The position numbers and the translations under genes are program-made. A DNA stretch of 64,000 bases from Halomonas sp. LR3S48 (GTDB lineage Bacteria > Pseudomonadota > Gammaproteobacteria > Pseudomonadales > Halomonadaceae). The stretch covers positions 4,278,001 to 4,342,000 of the forward strand of contig NZ_CP107009.1 of the NCBI RefSeq assembly GCF_025725665.1. The letters run 5' to 3'. Shown piece by piece: positions 26,442-34,751 of the stretch. Numbering within the stretch: position 1 is the first letter of the stretch; every line of letters starts with the position of its first letter. The notes beneath the pieces were generated by a model. The model made no database searches. It saw only the letters and a list, made by a program, of their open reading frames with translations, and was not told the origin of the DNA.

Positions 26442-27470
26442 TTAGCTCTCCAGCAGATGCTCGGGGATTTCCAGCCCCTGCTCCTGGAAGTAGCGGGCCG
26501 CGCCGGGGTGCAGCGGCATGGGCAGGCCATCCAGCGCCTTCTCCAGCGACATGTCGCGGGTCGCAGGGTGGATGTTGTTGAGGAACGGCAGGTTTTCGAA
26601 CATTGCCTTGGTGATCTGGTAGACGTGCTCCTCCGGTACGTCGGCGTTGACCACCAGGATGTTGGGCTGGGCGATGGTGTGAACTGCCTCGTCCTGGCCC
26701 GGGTAGGTGCCGGCGGGGATCTCGAAGGCAGACCAGACCGGGTACTCGCCGTTGATCCGCTCGAGCTGTTCTTGCGTGACGTTCAGGATGGAAATATTGC
26801 TGCCCATGTTGGCGAAGGCGCTGGTCACCGCCGAGGCGGGCACCCCGGCGGGAACGTTCATGCCGTCGATGTTGCCGTTCTGCATGGAGTCGGCGCTGGG
26901 GCCGTAGCCCAGGTAGGCCAGGTTCATCTGCTCCGGGTCTATCTCCAGACCGGCAAGAATCTGCCGACCCGAGCCCTCGGTGCCGGAGTTGCGCGCGCCG
27001 ATGGAGAAGCCGCGACCGTAGAGGTGGGCCAGGTCATCGATGGTGCCGGTCTCGACCCGGTCGCTGCGCATCACGAAGTGCTCGACGTTCTGCCACAGCA
27101 TGGAGACGGAGCGGACGTTGTCGTAGGTCTTGGGGACCGGGCCTTCGCCATTCCAGGCCCAGGCGCCGTAGAGGGCCTGGAGGATGCCGAACTGGGCCTC
27201 GTCGTCGTCCATCAGGCGCAGGTTCTCAGCGGAACCGGCAGAACTGATGGCCGATACGGAGAGACCGTGGGTAGGTTCGAGCTTGACCCGCACCAGGGTG
27301 GAGAGGGCCACGCCCACCGGGTAGTAGGTGCCGCCAGTGGTAGCGGTGCCCATGATGTATTGACCACCCTCACTGCCATTCTGCTGGGCAGCGAGGCCGG
27401 TGGCTGTGATGCCGAGCAGGCCGGCGGTGGCGAGACACATGGCGGACTTGAGGAACTGGCGCTTGTGCAT
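26442..27470 (-). CDS. TAXI-family TRAP solute-binding protein
   Basis: The 342-residue protein has a signal peptide (MHKRQFLKSAMCLATAGLLG, cleavage near GLAA-QQ). The TAXI hallmark IMGTATTGGTYYPVG occurs near residue 40, with NLRLMDDDEAQFGILQ and ARNSGTEGSGRQIL downstream. It captures substrate for the fused permease encoded next. A GGAG sits 7 bp before the ATG. Transcription is probably sigma-54 dependent: a -24/-12 element lies at 27521-27537 and tandem palindromes at 27604-27671. TAXI substrates include glutamate and other carboxylates; this one is unknown. Confidence 0.92.
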   Translation of the reverse strand: MHKRQFLKSAMCLATAGLLGITATGLAAQQNGSEGGQYIMGTATTGGTYYPVGVALSTLVRVKLEPTHGLSVSAISSAGSAENLRLMDDDEAQFGILQALYGAWAWNGEGPVPKTYDNVRSVSMLWQNVEHFVMRSDRVETGTIDDLAHLYGRGFSIGARNSGTEGSGRQILAGLEIDPEQMNLAYLGYGPSADSMQNGNIDGMNVPAGVPASAVTSAFANMGSNISILNVTQEQLERINGEYPVWSAFEIPAGTYPGQDEAVHTIAQPNILVVNADVPEEHVYQITKAMFENLPFLNNIHPATRDMSLEKALDGLPMPLHPGAARYFQEQGLEIPEHLLES

Positions 27471-27520
27471 GGAGCTTCTCCTATCGATGGGAGCCTGTTG
27501 TGGTTATGCCCCATGTCGAT

Positions 27521-27537
27521 AGCGAGAAGCCTGCCAG
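27521..27537 (-). promoter_or_regulatory. Sigma-54 (-24/-12) promoter for the TAXI-TRAP operon
   Basis: Read on the minus strand, CTGGCAGGCTTCTCGCT matches the sigma-54 consensus at the invariant GG (27535-27534) and GC (27523-27522) with the required 10-bp spacing. The flanking C, T, CA and T positions also agree. The predicted start is about 27510, 40 bp before the TAXI ATG. Confidence 0.72.
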
Positions 27538-27603
27538 CTGAGATAGATCGCTTGTTGCATCAATGAATTGCATGGCGTTCAGCCAGGCCGGCCATCCGCC
27601 TCA

Positions 27604-27671
27604 CCATTGCCATCGGCAAGAACTTGCCGATGGCAATGGCCCGTATCGGCAAGTTCTTGCCGATACGGGCC
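27604..27671. promoter_or_regulatory. Tandem perfect palindromes, likely activator sites (UAS)
   Basis: Palindrome 1 has 17-base arms at 27604-27620 and 27623-27639 around AA. Palindrome 2 has 16-base arms at 27638-27653 and 27656-27671 around TT. Both share the inner arm ATCGGCAAG / CTTGCCGAT, and their centres are 33 bp apart, about three helical turns. Relative to the predicted sigma-54 start they are centred near -111 and -144. They abut the stop codon of the DctD-like activator gene. As RNA they could also form strong hairpins, but no U-tract follows. Confidence 0.7.
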
Positions 27672-27672
27672 T

Positions 27673-29049
27673 TCACGCCGGTGTCGGCGGTTCGACTCCG
27701 CCGGTGAAGGCCTCGCGACGCAGCCCATGCTTCTGCATCTTCTGGTTGAGGGTGCGGCGCGGTAGCTCCAGCTCTTCCAGTACCGCCTGGATGTTGCCGC
27801 CATGACGGCTCAGTGCCTCCCGCAGCAGCGCCGCCTCGAAGGCCGCCAGCTGCGCCGCCAGGGAGCCCTCCTCCGGCGCGGCGTCCGCGGCGAGCCACGG
27901 CAGCTCCAGTCCGAGGATGAAACGGGTCGCCGCATTGCGCAGTTCGCGCAGGTTGCCCGGCCACGGGTGGCGCCCCAGGGCAGCCAGGAGCTCGCCCTCC
28001 GGCTCCTGCGGCGGACGCTGGTGCACCTCGGCGGCCTGATGGCAAAAATGCTGGAACAGCAGCGGGATGTCCTCGCGACGTTCTCGCAGCGGGGGGATGG
28101 TCAGCTCGGCAATGGCCAGTCGATAGTAGAGGTCCTCGCGGAAGCCTCCCTCCGCGGCCAGAGCCAGCAGGTCGACCTTGGTGGCCGCCACCACCCGTAG
28201 ATCGACCCCGCGCACGGCATTGCTGCCCAGCCGGGTGATCTCGCCCTCCTGCAGGGCGCGCAGCAGCTTGACCTGCGCCGCCAGCGGCAGCGACTCCACC
28301 TCGTCGAGAAACAGGGTGCCGCCACTGGCATGCTCGAGGGTGCCGATGCGCCGTTCGCTGGCGCCGGTGAAGGCGCCCTTCTCATGGCCGAACAGTTCCG
28401 ACTCGATCAGCTCGGAGGCGATGGCGCCACAGTTGAGGGCGACGAAGGGGCCTTTCGTCCCGCCGGCCTCGTGCAGGCAGCGCGCCACCACCTCCTTGCC
28501 GCTGCCGGTCTCTCCCAGCACCAGCACATTGGCGCGGGTCGTCGCCAGATTGGCGACCTGCTGGCGCAGGCGCACGATACCCGGGGCCTGGCCGAGCAGC
28601 CGAGCGGCGAGGCTTCCTTCGCGCAACGCCTCGCGCAGCCGGCGGTTCTCCAGCGCCAGGCGGCGGCGCTCCAGGCCACGGCGCACGCACTCCTCCAGGC
28701 GCTCGGGCTCGAAGGGTTTCTCGACGAAGTCCCAGGCCCCGGCCTGCATCGCCTCCACCGCCATGGGCACGTCGCCATGCCCGCTGATCAATATCACGGG
28801 CGGCGGGTCGTCGAGGGCCTGCAGGGCCCGTAGCAGGGCCAGGCCATCGAGGCCCGGCATCTTGACGTCACTGACCAGCACGCCACAGGCATCGCCGGCC
28901 TGCAGTGCCTCCAGGGCCGCCTGGCCACGCGAGAAGGTACGCACCGCAAGCTCGGAGATCTCCAACCACTGGCTGAGGGATTCCCGTACGTCCGCGTCGT
29001 CGTCGACCAGCCAGATCGGAAGGGTATCGGGGCACACATCATGGTTCAT
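27673..29049 (-). CDS. dctD: DctD-type sigma-54 response regulator
   Basis: The 458-residue protein has three domains. The receiver carries a phosphoacceptor Asp at about residue 61 in VLVSDVKMPG. The AAA+ domain has Walker A GETGSGKE at about 179-186, the sigma-54-contacting loop GAFTGA at about 225-230, and FLDEVESLP. The C-terminus is a Fis-type helix-turn-helix (SRHGGNIQAVLEELELPRRT). The start at 29049 overlaps the upstream sensor gene by 11 bp, so the pair is coupled. It probably activates the downstream sigma-54 promoter of the TAXI-TRAP genes by binding the tandem palindromes. Confidence 0.93.
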   Translation of the reverse strand: MNHDVCPDTLPIWLVDDDADVRESLSQWLEISELAVRTFSRGQAALEALQAGDACGVLVSDVKMPGLDGLALLRALQALDDPPPVILISGHGDVPMAVEAMQAGAWDFVEKPFEPERLEECVRRGLERRRLALENRRLREALREGSLAARLLGQAPGIVRLRQQVANLATTRANVLVLGETGSGKEVVARCLHEAGGTKGPFVALNCGAIASELIESELFGHEKGAFTGASERRIGTLEHASGGTLFLDEVESLPLAAQVKLLRALQEGEITRLGSNAVRGVDLRVVAATKVDLLALAAEGGFREDLYYRLAIAELTIPPLRERREDIPLLFQHFCHQAAEVHQRPPQEPEGELLAALGRHPWPGNLRELRNAATRFILGLELPWLAADAAPEEGSLAAQLAAFEAALLREALSRHGGNIQAVLEELELPRRTLNQKMQKHGLRREAFTGGVEPPTPA

Positions 29050-30859
29050 CCTGACTCTCCCGAATCGAACAAGAGGGCGCGAGACCCGTCGTCTGGGCCC
29101 GGGGCAGCTCGACACGGAACCAGGCGCCTCCCGATGGGCGATTGCCGGCATGGATGCGCCCGCCGAGATCCTGGACGATGCCGTAGCTGATGAACAGGCC
29201 CAGCCCCAGGCCGTCCCCGACCGCCTTGGTGGTGAAGAACGGATCGAAGAGCTGCTCCAGCAGCGCTTCGGGGATGCCTGCGCCGTTGTCGGCGACCGTC
29301 ACCACCAGACGCTCGGCCTCGGCTTCGACGGCAACCTCCAGACACGGCTCGGGCAACCCGCGCACGGCGTCCAGGGCATTGCGCAGCAGGTTGGTCAGCA
29401 GTTGCTCGACACGCACCTCGTCGCCCAGTACCCACAGCCCCACCTGCGTCTCATCCACGCGGCGCTGGGGCTGCACCCCCTGCTCGCGACAGCGCTCCGC
29501 CAGCAGCTCGAGAACGAAATCGAGCCGCGCCACCAGGTCCACCGGCTCCCGCGCCCCGCCCTTGCGGGCGAACAGCTTGAGCTGGCGGATCAGGCCGCCG
29601 AGCCGCTCGCAGAGCGCCTGGATGCGCTGGAAGTTGTCGTTGGCGGCCTCCGGGCGCCCCCGGCCCAGCAGCCGCTGGCCGTTGGCCGCATAGGTACGGA
29701 TCCCCGAGAGAGGCTGGTTGAGCTCATGGGCGATACCGGCGGCCATGGTACCCAGGGCCGCCAGCTTGCCGGCCTGCACCAGTTCCGCCTGGGCCTCCTG
29801 CAGCTCGCGCGTGCGCTCCACCACTCGCGCTTCCAGCCGCTCGTTGGCCTCGCGAATGATCGCCGCCTCCCGGTCCCGCAGCCGCTGCCGCTTCTGCCGC
29901 TCGCGCAGCCACAGCGCCAGCAGCAGTAGCGCCAGCCACACCGCCACGCCGCCCATCAGGGCATTGCGGGCGCTGACATAGAGTGGCCGTACCGGCACCA
30001 GGTAGTGCATCGTCCAGCCCAGGGTCTCCAGGGTGAGGGTATTGTCGATCAGGCGCTCGCCGTGTCCCGTCCCTCCTGCCAGCAGCGAACCGTCACGCAG
30101 GCGCCGTCCCAACGGCTCGAGCGGCTCGTCCATGAACTGACGCTGCCGGAGAATCTCCTCGCGGGCCTGGGGCGTCAGCTCTGCCAGGCGGCGATAACGC
30201 CACTCGGGTCGGCTGGAGAGGATCACCACGCCGTTGGCATCGGTGAGTAGCACCTTCTCGCCGGCACGGCGCCAGTCCGCCTGCAGCGCCTCCAGCGAGA
30301 CCTTGGCCACCAGGACGCCCCGGGATGCTTCCGTCTCGCCGGAGCCCACGGCGGCGGAGACGAAGTAGCCGGGGCGCCCCGTGGTGCTGCCCACGGCAAA
30401 GAACTCTCCCTGCCCCGTGGCCATGGCCTCGTAGAAGTAAGGGCGGAAGCGGTAGTCATGGCCGACGAAGCTGTCGGCCTCGGCATGGTTGCTGCTGGCC
30501 AGGGTCAGGCCCTCGGCGTCCAGCAGGAAGATCACCTCAGCGCCGGAGCGCTCGGCCACCAGCGCCAGGAAGTCATTGACCTGGGGCACGAGGATGCCGG
30601 CAGGGTCGAGCAGCGCCGCCTGTATCTGAGTCTGCTGCGCAAGCAGCCCCGGCAGGTAGCTGGAACGCTCGAGCGCCCCTTGCAAGCTACTGCCGTAGAG
30701 CGATAGCCGGTTGTCGGCATGACGACGCGCCTCCGCCTCCGACTGGGCATACTGCCAGTGCCACAGCCACCAGAGGCTGGCCAGCGCCGCCCCGACCAGG
30801 CACAGGGTCAACAGGCGTCGCTGCCAGCTCAAGGCAGCGGCTTCAGGCATGGCGGCCAC
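29039..30859 (-). CDS. dctB: DctB-type sensor histidine kinase
   Basis: The 606-residue protein has an N-terminal helix (about 15-35), a periplasmic sensor region of about 260 residues and a second helix near 300-320. A coiled-coil linker (REANERLEARVVERTRELQEAQ) follows. The dimerisation/phosphoacceptor H-box AGIAHELNQP (His near residue 378) precedes ATPase boxes N (LLRNALDAV), G1 (DNGAGI) and G2 (GLGLGLFIS). This is the DctB architecture that senses carboxylates through a double-PAS/CACHE domain. It is the first gene of the dctB-dctD pair upstream of the TAXI-TRAP operon. Confidence 0.92.
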   Translation of the reverse strand: MAAMPEAAALSWQRRLLTLCLVGAALASLWWLWHWQYAQSEAEARRHADNRLSLYGSSLQGALERSSYLPGLLAQQTQIQAALLDPAGILVPQVNDFLALVAERSGAEVIFLLDAEGLTLASSNHAEADSFVGHDYRFRPYFYEAMATGQGEFFAVGSTTGRPGYFVSAAVGSGETEASRGVLVAKVSLEALQADWRRAGEKVLLTDANGVVILSSRPEWRYRRLAELTPQAREEILRQRQFMDEPLEPLGRRLRDGSLLAGGTGHGERLIDNTLTLETLGWTMHYLVPVRPLYVSARNALMGGVAVWLALLLLALWLRERQKRQRLRDREAAIIREANERLEARVVERTRELQEAQAELVQAGKLAALGTMAAGIAHELNQPLSGIRTYAANGQRLLGRGRPEAANDNFQRIQALCERLGGLIRQLKLFARKGGAREPVDLVARLDFVLELLAERCREQGVQPQRRVDETQVGLWVLGDEVRVEQLLTNLLRNALDAVRGLPEPCLEVAVEAEAERLVVTVADNGAGIPEALLEQLFDPFFTTKAVGDGLGLGLFISYGIVQDLGGRIHAGNRPSGGAWFRVELPRAQTTGLAPSCSIRESQDEP

Positions 30860-31021
30860 ATGGGGTCTCCTCCTGTCCGGTCGGCGGCATCGGTCTTGGT
30901 GTCCGGATTGCAGAGATCATACCACTCCGACGAGACGGAGACGGCCGTGCACTCGATAGCTGGCCCCATCCTGCGGCGAAGGCGTTATGCTGTGGGAAAA
31001 TCCGACAATGGAAGCGCCTCG

Positions 31022-31540
31022 ATGGACGAATATGCCCTGCCCGGCCAGCATGAATTGATCATGACCGTACTGATGACCCCCGATATGGCCAACTTCAGCG
31101 GCAAGGTGCACGGCGGCGCCATTCTCAAGAAGCTCGACGAAGTGGCCTACGCCTGCGCCAGCCGCTACTCAGGCCACTATGTGGTGACGCTGTCGGTCGA
31201 TCAGGTGCTGTTCAAGCAGCCGATCCACGTCGGCGAACTGGTCACCTTCCTGGCCTGCGTCAATCACGTGGGACGCTCCTCGATGGAGATCGGCATCAAG
31301 GTAGTGGCCGAAGACATACAGCAGAAACTGATCCGCCATACCAACAGCTGCTACCTGACCATGGTGGCGGTGGATGCCGACGGCAAGCCGGCTAAGGTGC
31401 CGCCACTAAAGCTGGAGACGCCGATGCAGCAGTTGCGTTTCGACAAGGCGGCGCTACGCAAGAAGCTGCGCAAGCAGGCCGAGGAGGCCGAACGCCAGAC
31501 CCAGGCGGAGCATGGTCAAGGCAGGCACGGCGCAGAGTAG
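31022..31540 (+). CDS. Acyl-CoA thioesterase (YciA-like hotdog fold)
   Basis: The 172-residue protein starts MDEYALPGQHELIMTVLM. It carries the hotdog thioesterase stretch NFSGKVHGGAILKKLDEVAY, followed by a conserved HYVVTLSVDQVLFKQPIHVGELV segment, as in YciA/BACH enzymes. It hydrolyses acyl-CoAs in the cytosol; chain-length preference is not readable. The ATG at 31022 is chosen by domain boundary; the frame is open about 100 codons upstream without family similarity. The C-terminus has a charged Lys/Arg/Glu helix. It diverges from dctB. Confidence 0.86.
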   Translation: MDEYALPGQHELIMTVLMTPDMANFSGKVHGGAILKKLDEVAYACASRYSGHYVVTLSVDQVLFKQPIHVGELVTFLACVNHVGRSSMEIGIKVVAEDIQQKLIRHTNSCYLTMVAVDADGKPAKVPPLKLETPMQQLRFDKAALRKKLRKQAEEAERQTQAEHGQGRHGAE

Positions 31541-31591
31541 ACATGGGCAGGCGGAAGGCACGTGCCGCCCGCCCGTCGAGAGAAACGAGCG

Positions 31592-31927
31592 TCAGCCGCA
31601 GCCAATGTCGGTGATGGTATCGCTGTCGTCGATATGGACGTTGATGCGGTCGCCCCGGTACTCCATGGTGTAGGCATGCCCCGGGCGGATGACCCGCAGC
31701 GTGGCGGCGCCGCTCTGCTGGCGTATCGACTCGCCCAGCGCCTCGTCGTAGCGTCGACCGACCCGATCCTGCACGCGCTGCGCGCCGCAGTCGTCTTCGC
31801 TCTCGCCTACTTGAGGCGGCTTGGGAGCGGGATCATGTGAAGCGTTGTTGGCATTCGACATGGAATTACAACCTGTCAGTAACATCAGGCCGACAGACAT
31901 CAGGCACAACCGCAGAGGGCTTACCAT
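31592..31927 (-). CDS. I78-family peptidase inhibitor lipoprotein
   Basis: The 111-residue product has a lipobox LLTGC with the lipid-modified Cys near residue 20. A mature domain matching the I78 inhibitor family follows: CGAQRVQDRVGRRYDEAL, a LRVIRPGHAYTMEYRGDRIN stretch and a C-terminal ITDIGCG, with a likely Cys-Cys pair. I78 proteins inhibit serine proteases and probably protect the periplasm. The ATG at 31927 is preferred over an in-frame TTG at 31933. Confidence 0.82.
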   Translation of the reverse strand: MVSPLRLCLMSVGLMLLTGCNSMSNANNASHDPAPKPPQVGESEDDCGAQRVQDRVGRRYDEALGESIRQQSGAATLRVIRPGHAYTMEYRGDRINVHIDDSDTITDIGCG

Positions 31928-32033
31928 GCACAAGGTCTCGCTAAAAATGAGAAGAAGCAGTCAATAGCTGGCTCAGGCAGCCCACGGGGAAACCGCTAGG
32001 CCCCCGTGCGCTGCCAGGCCGTACCGTATGAAC

Positions 32034-32165
32034 TTACTCGGCGGCGTCCTGCACGGCCTGGCCGCCGCGCTCGACGTCTTCACCGGCACCCTGCATGGTG
32101 TTGCAGCCCGCCAGGGTACCGGCGGCCATCAGCAGGGCGAAACTCAGGGCAATTGCTTTCTTCAT
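32034..32165 (-). CDS. Entericidin-family small lipoprotein (copy A)
   Basis: This 43-residue reading frame, too short for most ORF cut-offs, encodes MKKAIALSFALLMAAGTLAG followed by lipobox Cys21. A tail with NTMQGAGEDVERGGQAVQDA follows, the consensus of entericidin A/B lipoproteins. AAGGAG lies 8 bp before the ATG. Entericidins are tiny membrane lipoproteins, described in E. coli as an antidote/toxin pair linked to programmed lysis and osmotic/stationary phase control. A paralogue lies 105 bp upstream on the same strand. Confidence 0.85.
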   Translation of the reverse strand: MKKAIALSFALLMAAGTLAGCNTMQGAGEDVERGGQAVQDAAE

Positions 32166-32270
32166 GGTCTATCTCCTTGAAATGATAAAGGGAAATCCAT
32201 TCCTTGCCTGAAGCAATGGCCACTTAAGCGTAACAGCCCTTTGCCGCTTTGCATAACCGCTAAATAAAGG

Positions 32271-32405
32271 TTACGACGATGACTGCCGCTGGATCGCCTC
32301 GCCCCCCTGTTCGATATCCTCACCCATACCGCGCATGGTATTGCAGCCACTGAGCAGTGACAGCGCCATGAGCGCCGCCAACAATACCGCTACCGTTCGC
32401 TTCAT
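32271..32405 (-). CDS. Entericidin-family small lipoprotein (copy B)
   Basis: This 44-residue frame encodes MKRTVAVLLAALMALSLLSG, lipobox Cys21 and NTMRGMGEDIEQGGEAIQRQ. It shares CNTM-x-G-x-GED-x-E-x-GG with copy A. GAGGAG sits 6 bp before the ATG. Two adjacent, diverged entericidins with separate ribosome-binding sites resemble the E. coli ecnA-ecnB arrangement, but which copy plays which role cannot be told. Confidence 0.85.
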   Translation of the reverse strand: MKRTVAVLLAALMALSLLSGCNTMRGMGEDIEQGGEAIQRQSSS

Positions 32406-32543
32406 GTTGCTCTCCTCGTTTGCGTCCAGGCTCACTCTCTCACTTTAGCTGCTGTCGATTCGCTTCGCTTGTTTCTCATGCCAGGCGCTTCCCGTCGGCC
32501 TGTGTCATGATGGATGACACCGTCACCGTGAGGGAGAGGGAAG

Positions 32544-32969
32544 ATGTCGTCAGTACTGCTGGATGAGCGCTTGGTCAGGGACAGCTACCCAGTAACGGAG
32601 CTGCCGCTGTGCCAGCTGCGCCTGATGGACGATACCCGTTTCCCCTGGCTGATCCTGATTCCTCGTCGCGCCGAGGTCAGCGAGGTGTTCGACCTGGACG
32701 AGGCGGACCGGCAGCAGCTATGGCGCGAGGCCAGCGAGGTGGGGCGTATGCTCAAGGCCCTGAGCCTGGCCGACAAGATCAACGTGGCCAACCTGGGCAA
32801 TGTGGTGTCCCAACTGCACGTCCACGTCGTCGCTCGCCGGCGAGACGATGAGGCCTGGCCGGGACCGGTATGGGGGCAGGGTCAGCCGCAGCCCTACGAC
32901 ATGAACGGCCTGGCCGGCATGCGCGACCATCTGCTGGCGCGGCTGGACGGGTTGAAGCAGCGACTCTGA
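32544..32969 (+). CDS. HIT-domain protein
   Basis: The 141-residue protein ends its core with the histidine-triad segment VVSQLHVHVVARR. The first histidine of the usual H-x-H-x-H motif is glutamine, while the last two histidines are kept, as in a common proteobacterial HIT subgroup (with the nearby AWPGPVWG). HIT proteins are nucleotide hydrolases or transferases. Start ATG 32544 follows GAGGGAGAGGG. It converges on the NicO gene with a 7-bp gap. Confidence 0.85.
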   Translation: MSSVLLDERLVRDSYPVTELPLCQLRLMDDTRFPWLILIPRRAEVSEVFDLDEADRQQLWREASEVGRMLKALSLADKINVANLGNVVSQLHVHVVARRRDDEAWPGPVWGQGQPQPYDMNGLAGMRDHLLARLDGLKQRL

Positions 32970-32976
32970 GCCATGC

Positions 32977-34053
32977 TCACCCTCCCAGCGGGTGCCCGCC
33001 GGGAGGTGACGAAGGCTCTGCCGGGCCTGTACGGGCGGGCGGCTCCCCCAGCAGGGGTGCCGAAGCGGGCTGGGTCGCCCCGGTGATCGTGAGCGAGATA
33101 CCCAGCGCCATGATGGCAAACCCGCCGCCCAGGGCAGCCCAGCTCAGCAGGCGCCCCACCCGTTGCATACCGCCCTGCTTCACCAACTGCCGTTCGGCCC
33201 AGCCGCGCGCCATCACGCTGGCCAGCGCCAGGCCGGAGACCGTCAGCGCCGTGCCCAGCGCCATCACCATGACCGCGGCCACCCCGACCGCGAACTGACC
33301 CAGCAGAGTGGCCGCACCCAGCAACAGCACACCACCGCTGCAGGGACGAATGCCGATGGCAACCACCGTGGCCAGCGCGGTACGCCAGTCGGCGGCCTGG
33401 CTCGGGTCGACGTGATGATGACCGCCACAGCAGACAGGATCGTGGGCGTGGTGGTGAACATGTTCCTGGTGGTGGTCATGGTGGTGGCCATGCCGTTCGT
33501 GTTCATGCGCCGGCCTATCGGCAGTGCGCCGCAGCTGGCGAATCGCCCGCAGGCACAGCCAGCCTCCCAGCAGCGTCACCATCAGGAAGCTGGCCTGCTC
33601 GACCCAGACGACGCTCCCCATCGCCTGGCGGGTGACCCAGCCCAGGCCGTGCACCAGCACCACGACCAGACCGATGGCCACCAGCCCCTGCAGCAGCGAA
33701 GCGGCAAAGGAGAGCGCCAGCGCCCGACGCACCTCCCCCCCCTGAGAGAGCAGGTAGGTCGTCAGCACCGCCTTGCCATGCCCGGGCCCGGCGGCATGGA
33801 AGACACCATAGCCGAAGCTGACGCCCAGTAACGCCGCCCAGGCACCCGGCGTGGGCGTGCCGGAGAATTCGGTGATGGCCATGGTCAGGGCACGATGGAA
33901 GTCGCGCTGCCAGCTCAGCAATTGAAAGCTCACTGCATGCAGCCCGCCCTGGCTGAAAAAATGCAGCGTCAGTGCGGCAAGGGCCAGCAGTCCGAGCCCG
34001 ACCAGCCAAGCTCTGGCAGGAGTTCCTGCGATCATCCTGGCCATCACTCGCAT
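32977..34053 (-). CDS. NicO/RcnA-type nickel/cobalt transporter
   Basis: The 358-residue membrane protein has six to seven hydrophobic helices. Helix 2 carries the metal-transport signature HAAGPGHGKAVLTTYLLSQGG. A cytoplasmic loop at about residues 185-215 is extremely rich in His, plus a CC pair. A second conserved GIRPCSGGVLLL segment follows. This fits the RcnA/NicO family of Ni/Co (or related metal) exporters or importers. It overlaps the DUF1007 gene by 10 bp, a pairing seen in other proteobacteria. Confidence 0.87.
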   Translation of the reverse strand: MRVMARMIAGTPARAWLVGLGLLALAALTLHFFSQGGLHAVSFQLLSWQRDFHRALTMAITEFSGTPTPGAWAALLGVSFGYGVFHAAGPGHGKAVLTTYLLSQGGEVRRALALSFAASLLQGLVAIGLVVVLVHGLGWVTRQAMGSVVWVEQASFLMVTLLGGWLCLRAIRQLRRTADRPAHEHERHGHHHDHHQEHVHHHAHDPVCCGGHHHVDPSQAADWRTALATVVAIGIRPCSGGVLLLGAATLLGQFAVGVAAVMVMALGTALTVSGLALASVMARGWAERQLVKQGGMQRVGRLLSWAALGGGFAIMALGISLTITGATQPASAPLLGEPPARTGPAEPSSPPGGHPLGG

Positions 34054-34718
34054 GTCACGACTCCGGTCTCGGCGAAATGCCGCCCCATGCCGGGCTCGGC
34101 TTCATCATTGATATCGAGCATGGCGGCTTCCGCCACCAGTTCGGGATCGGGATCGGCGGGCAGGATGCGGGTGGTGCAACTCAGCTCGCCGCCGACCGTC
34201 AGAGCATCGTCCTTTGGCGTGTCGCCCTCCGCCTCGTGGACGACTTCCAGGTAGTAGGTCGGATCGAAGACCTGATACTCCAGCGTCTGCTCGCCCAGCG
34301 CCTGCGGCTCCTCGAGCGGCAGGAGAAAAACGAACTCCACCCGGCCGTTGCGCTCCATCACGGTGTATTCGGTCACGTCGCCAAGGCTCAGCTCGTCATC
34401 GCCCATGCGCACTTCGGTGAAGAAATCGAACGGTGCCAGGTTGCCGCGAATCTCGCCGCCCAGCCGGTCGAGGCCCGCTTCAAGCCCGCCTTCGGTCCGG
34501 CTCAGTTCCTCGATGAGCACCAGGCTATAGAAAGGATCCATGCGCCAGGCCTGATGCAGCGCTTCGACTCGCCCCTCCTCGTCGACCACCAGGCGTACCC
34601 GAATATCGATCCAGCCATGCGGATGGGCCTGGGCCAGGCCGGGCAGCAACAGGGAGAACAGGCCCGCGAGCCAGGCTCGCCTCGTTCCTGCGCGGCAGAG
34701 TTGACGCAAAGCATTCAT
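34044..34718 (-). CDS. DUF1007 periplasmic protein
   Basis: The 224-residue product has a signal peptide (cleavage after GLAQA) and begins its mature part with HPHGWIDIRVRLVVDEEGRVEAL, the diagnostic start of DUF1007. These proteins are usually encoded beside NicO-type transporters and are thought to be periplasmic metal-handling partners; the N-terminal HPH could bind metal. The ATG at 34718 precedes the signal sequence; an earlier in-frame ATG at 34739 gives an unlikely extension. The gene ends inside the NicO start. Confidence 0.85.
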   Translation of the reverse strand: MNALRQLCRAGTRRAWLAGLFSLLLPGLAQAHPHGWIDIRVRLVVDEEGRVEALHQAWRMDPFYSLVLIEELSRTEGGLEAGLDRLGGEIRGNLAPFDFFTEVRMGDDELSLGDVTEYTVMERNGRVEFVFLLPLEEPQALGEQTLEYQVFDPTYYLEVVHEAEGDTPKDDALTVGGELSCTTRILPADPDPELVAEAAMLDINDEAEPGMGRHFAETGVVTCE

Positions 34719-34751
34719 GTGGCAATTGAGCTCATGCAAACGGGTTGAGAA

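Noticed and set aside
27604..27671. Treating the tandem palindromes only as a dctD terminator or a REP element
   Set aside because: No U-tract follows on the minus strand, the two copies share only their inner core, and their phasing relative to the sigma-54 element favours an activator site. A secondary RNA role is not excluded.
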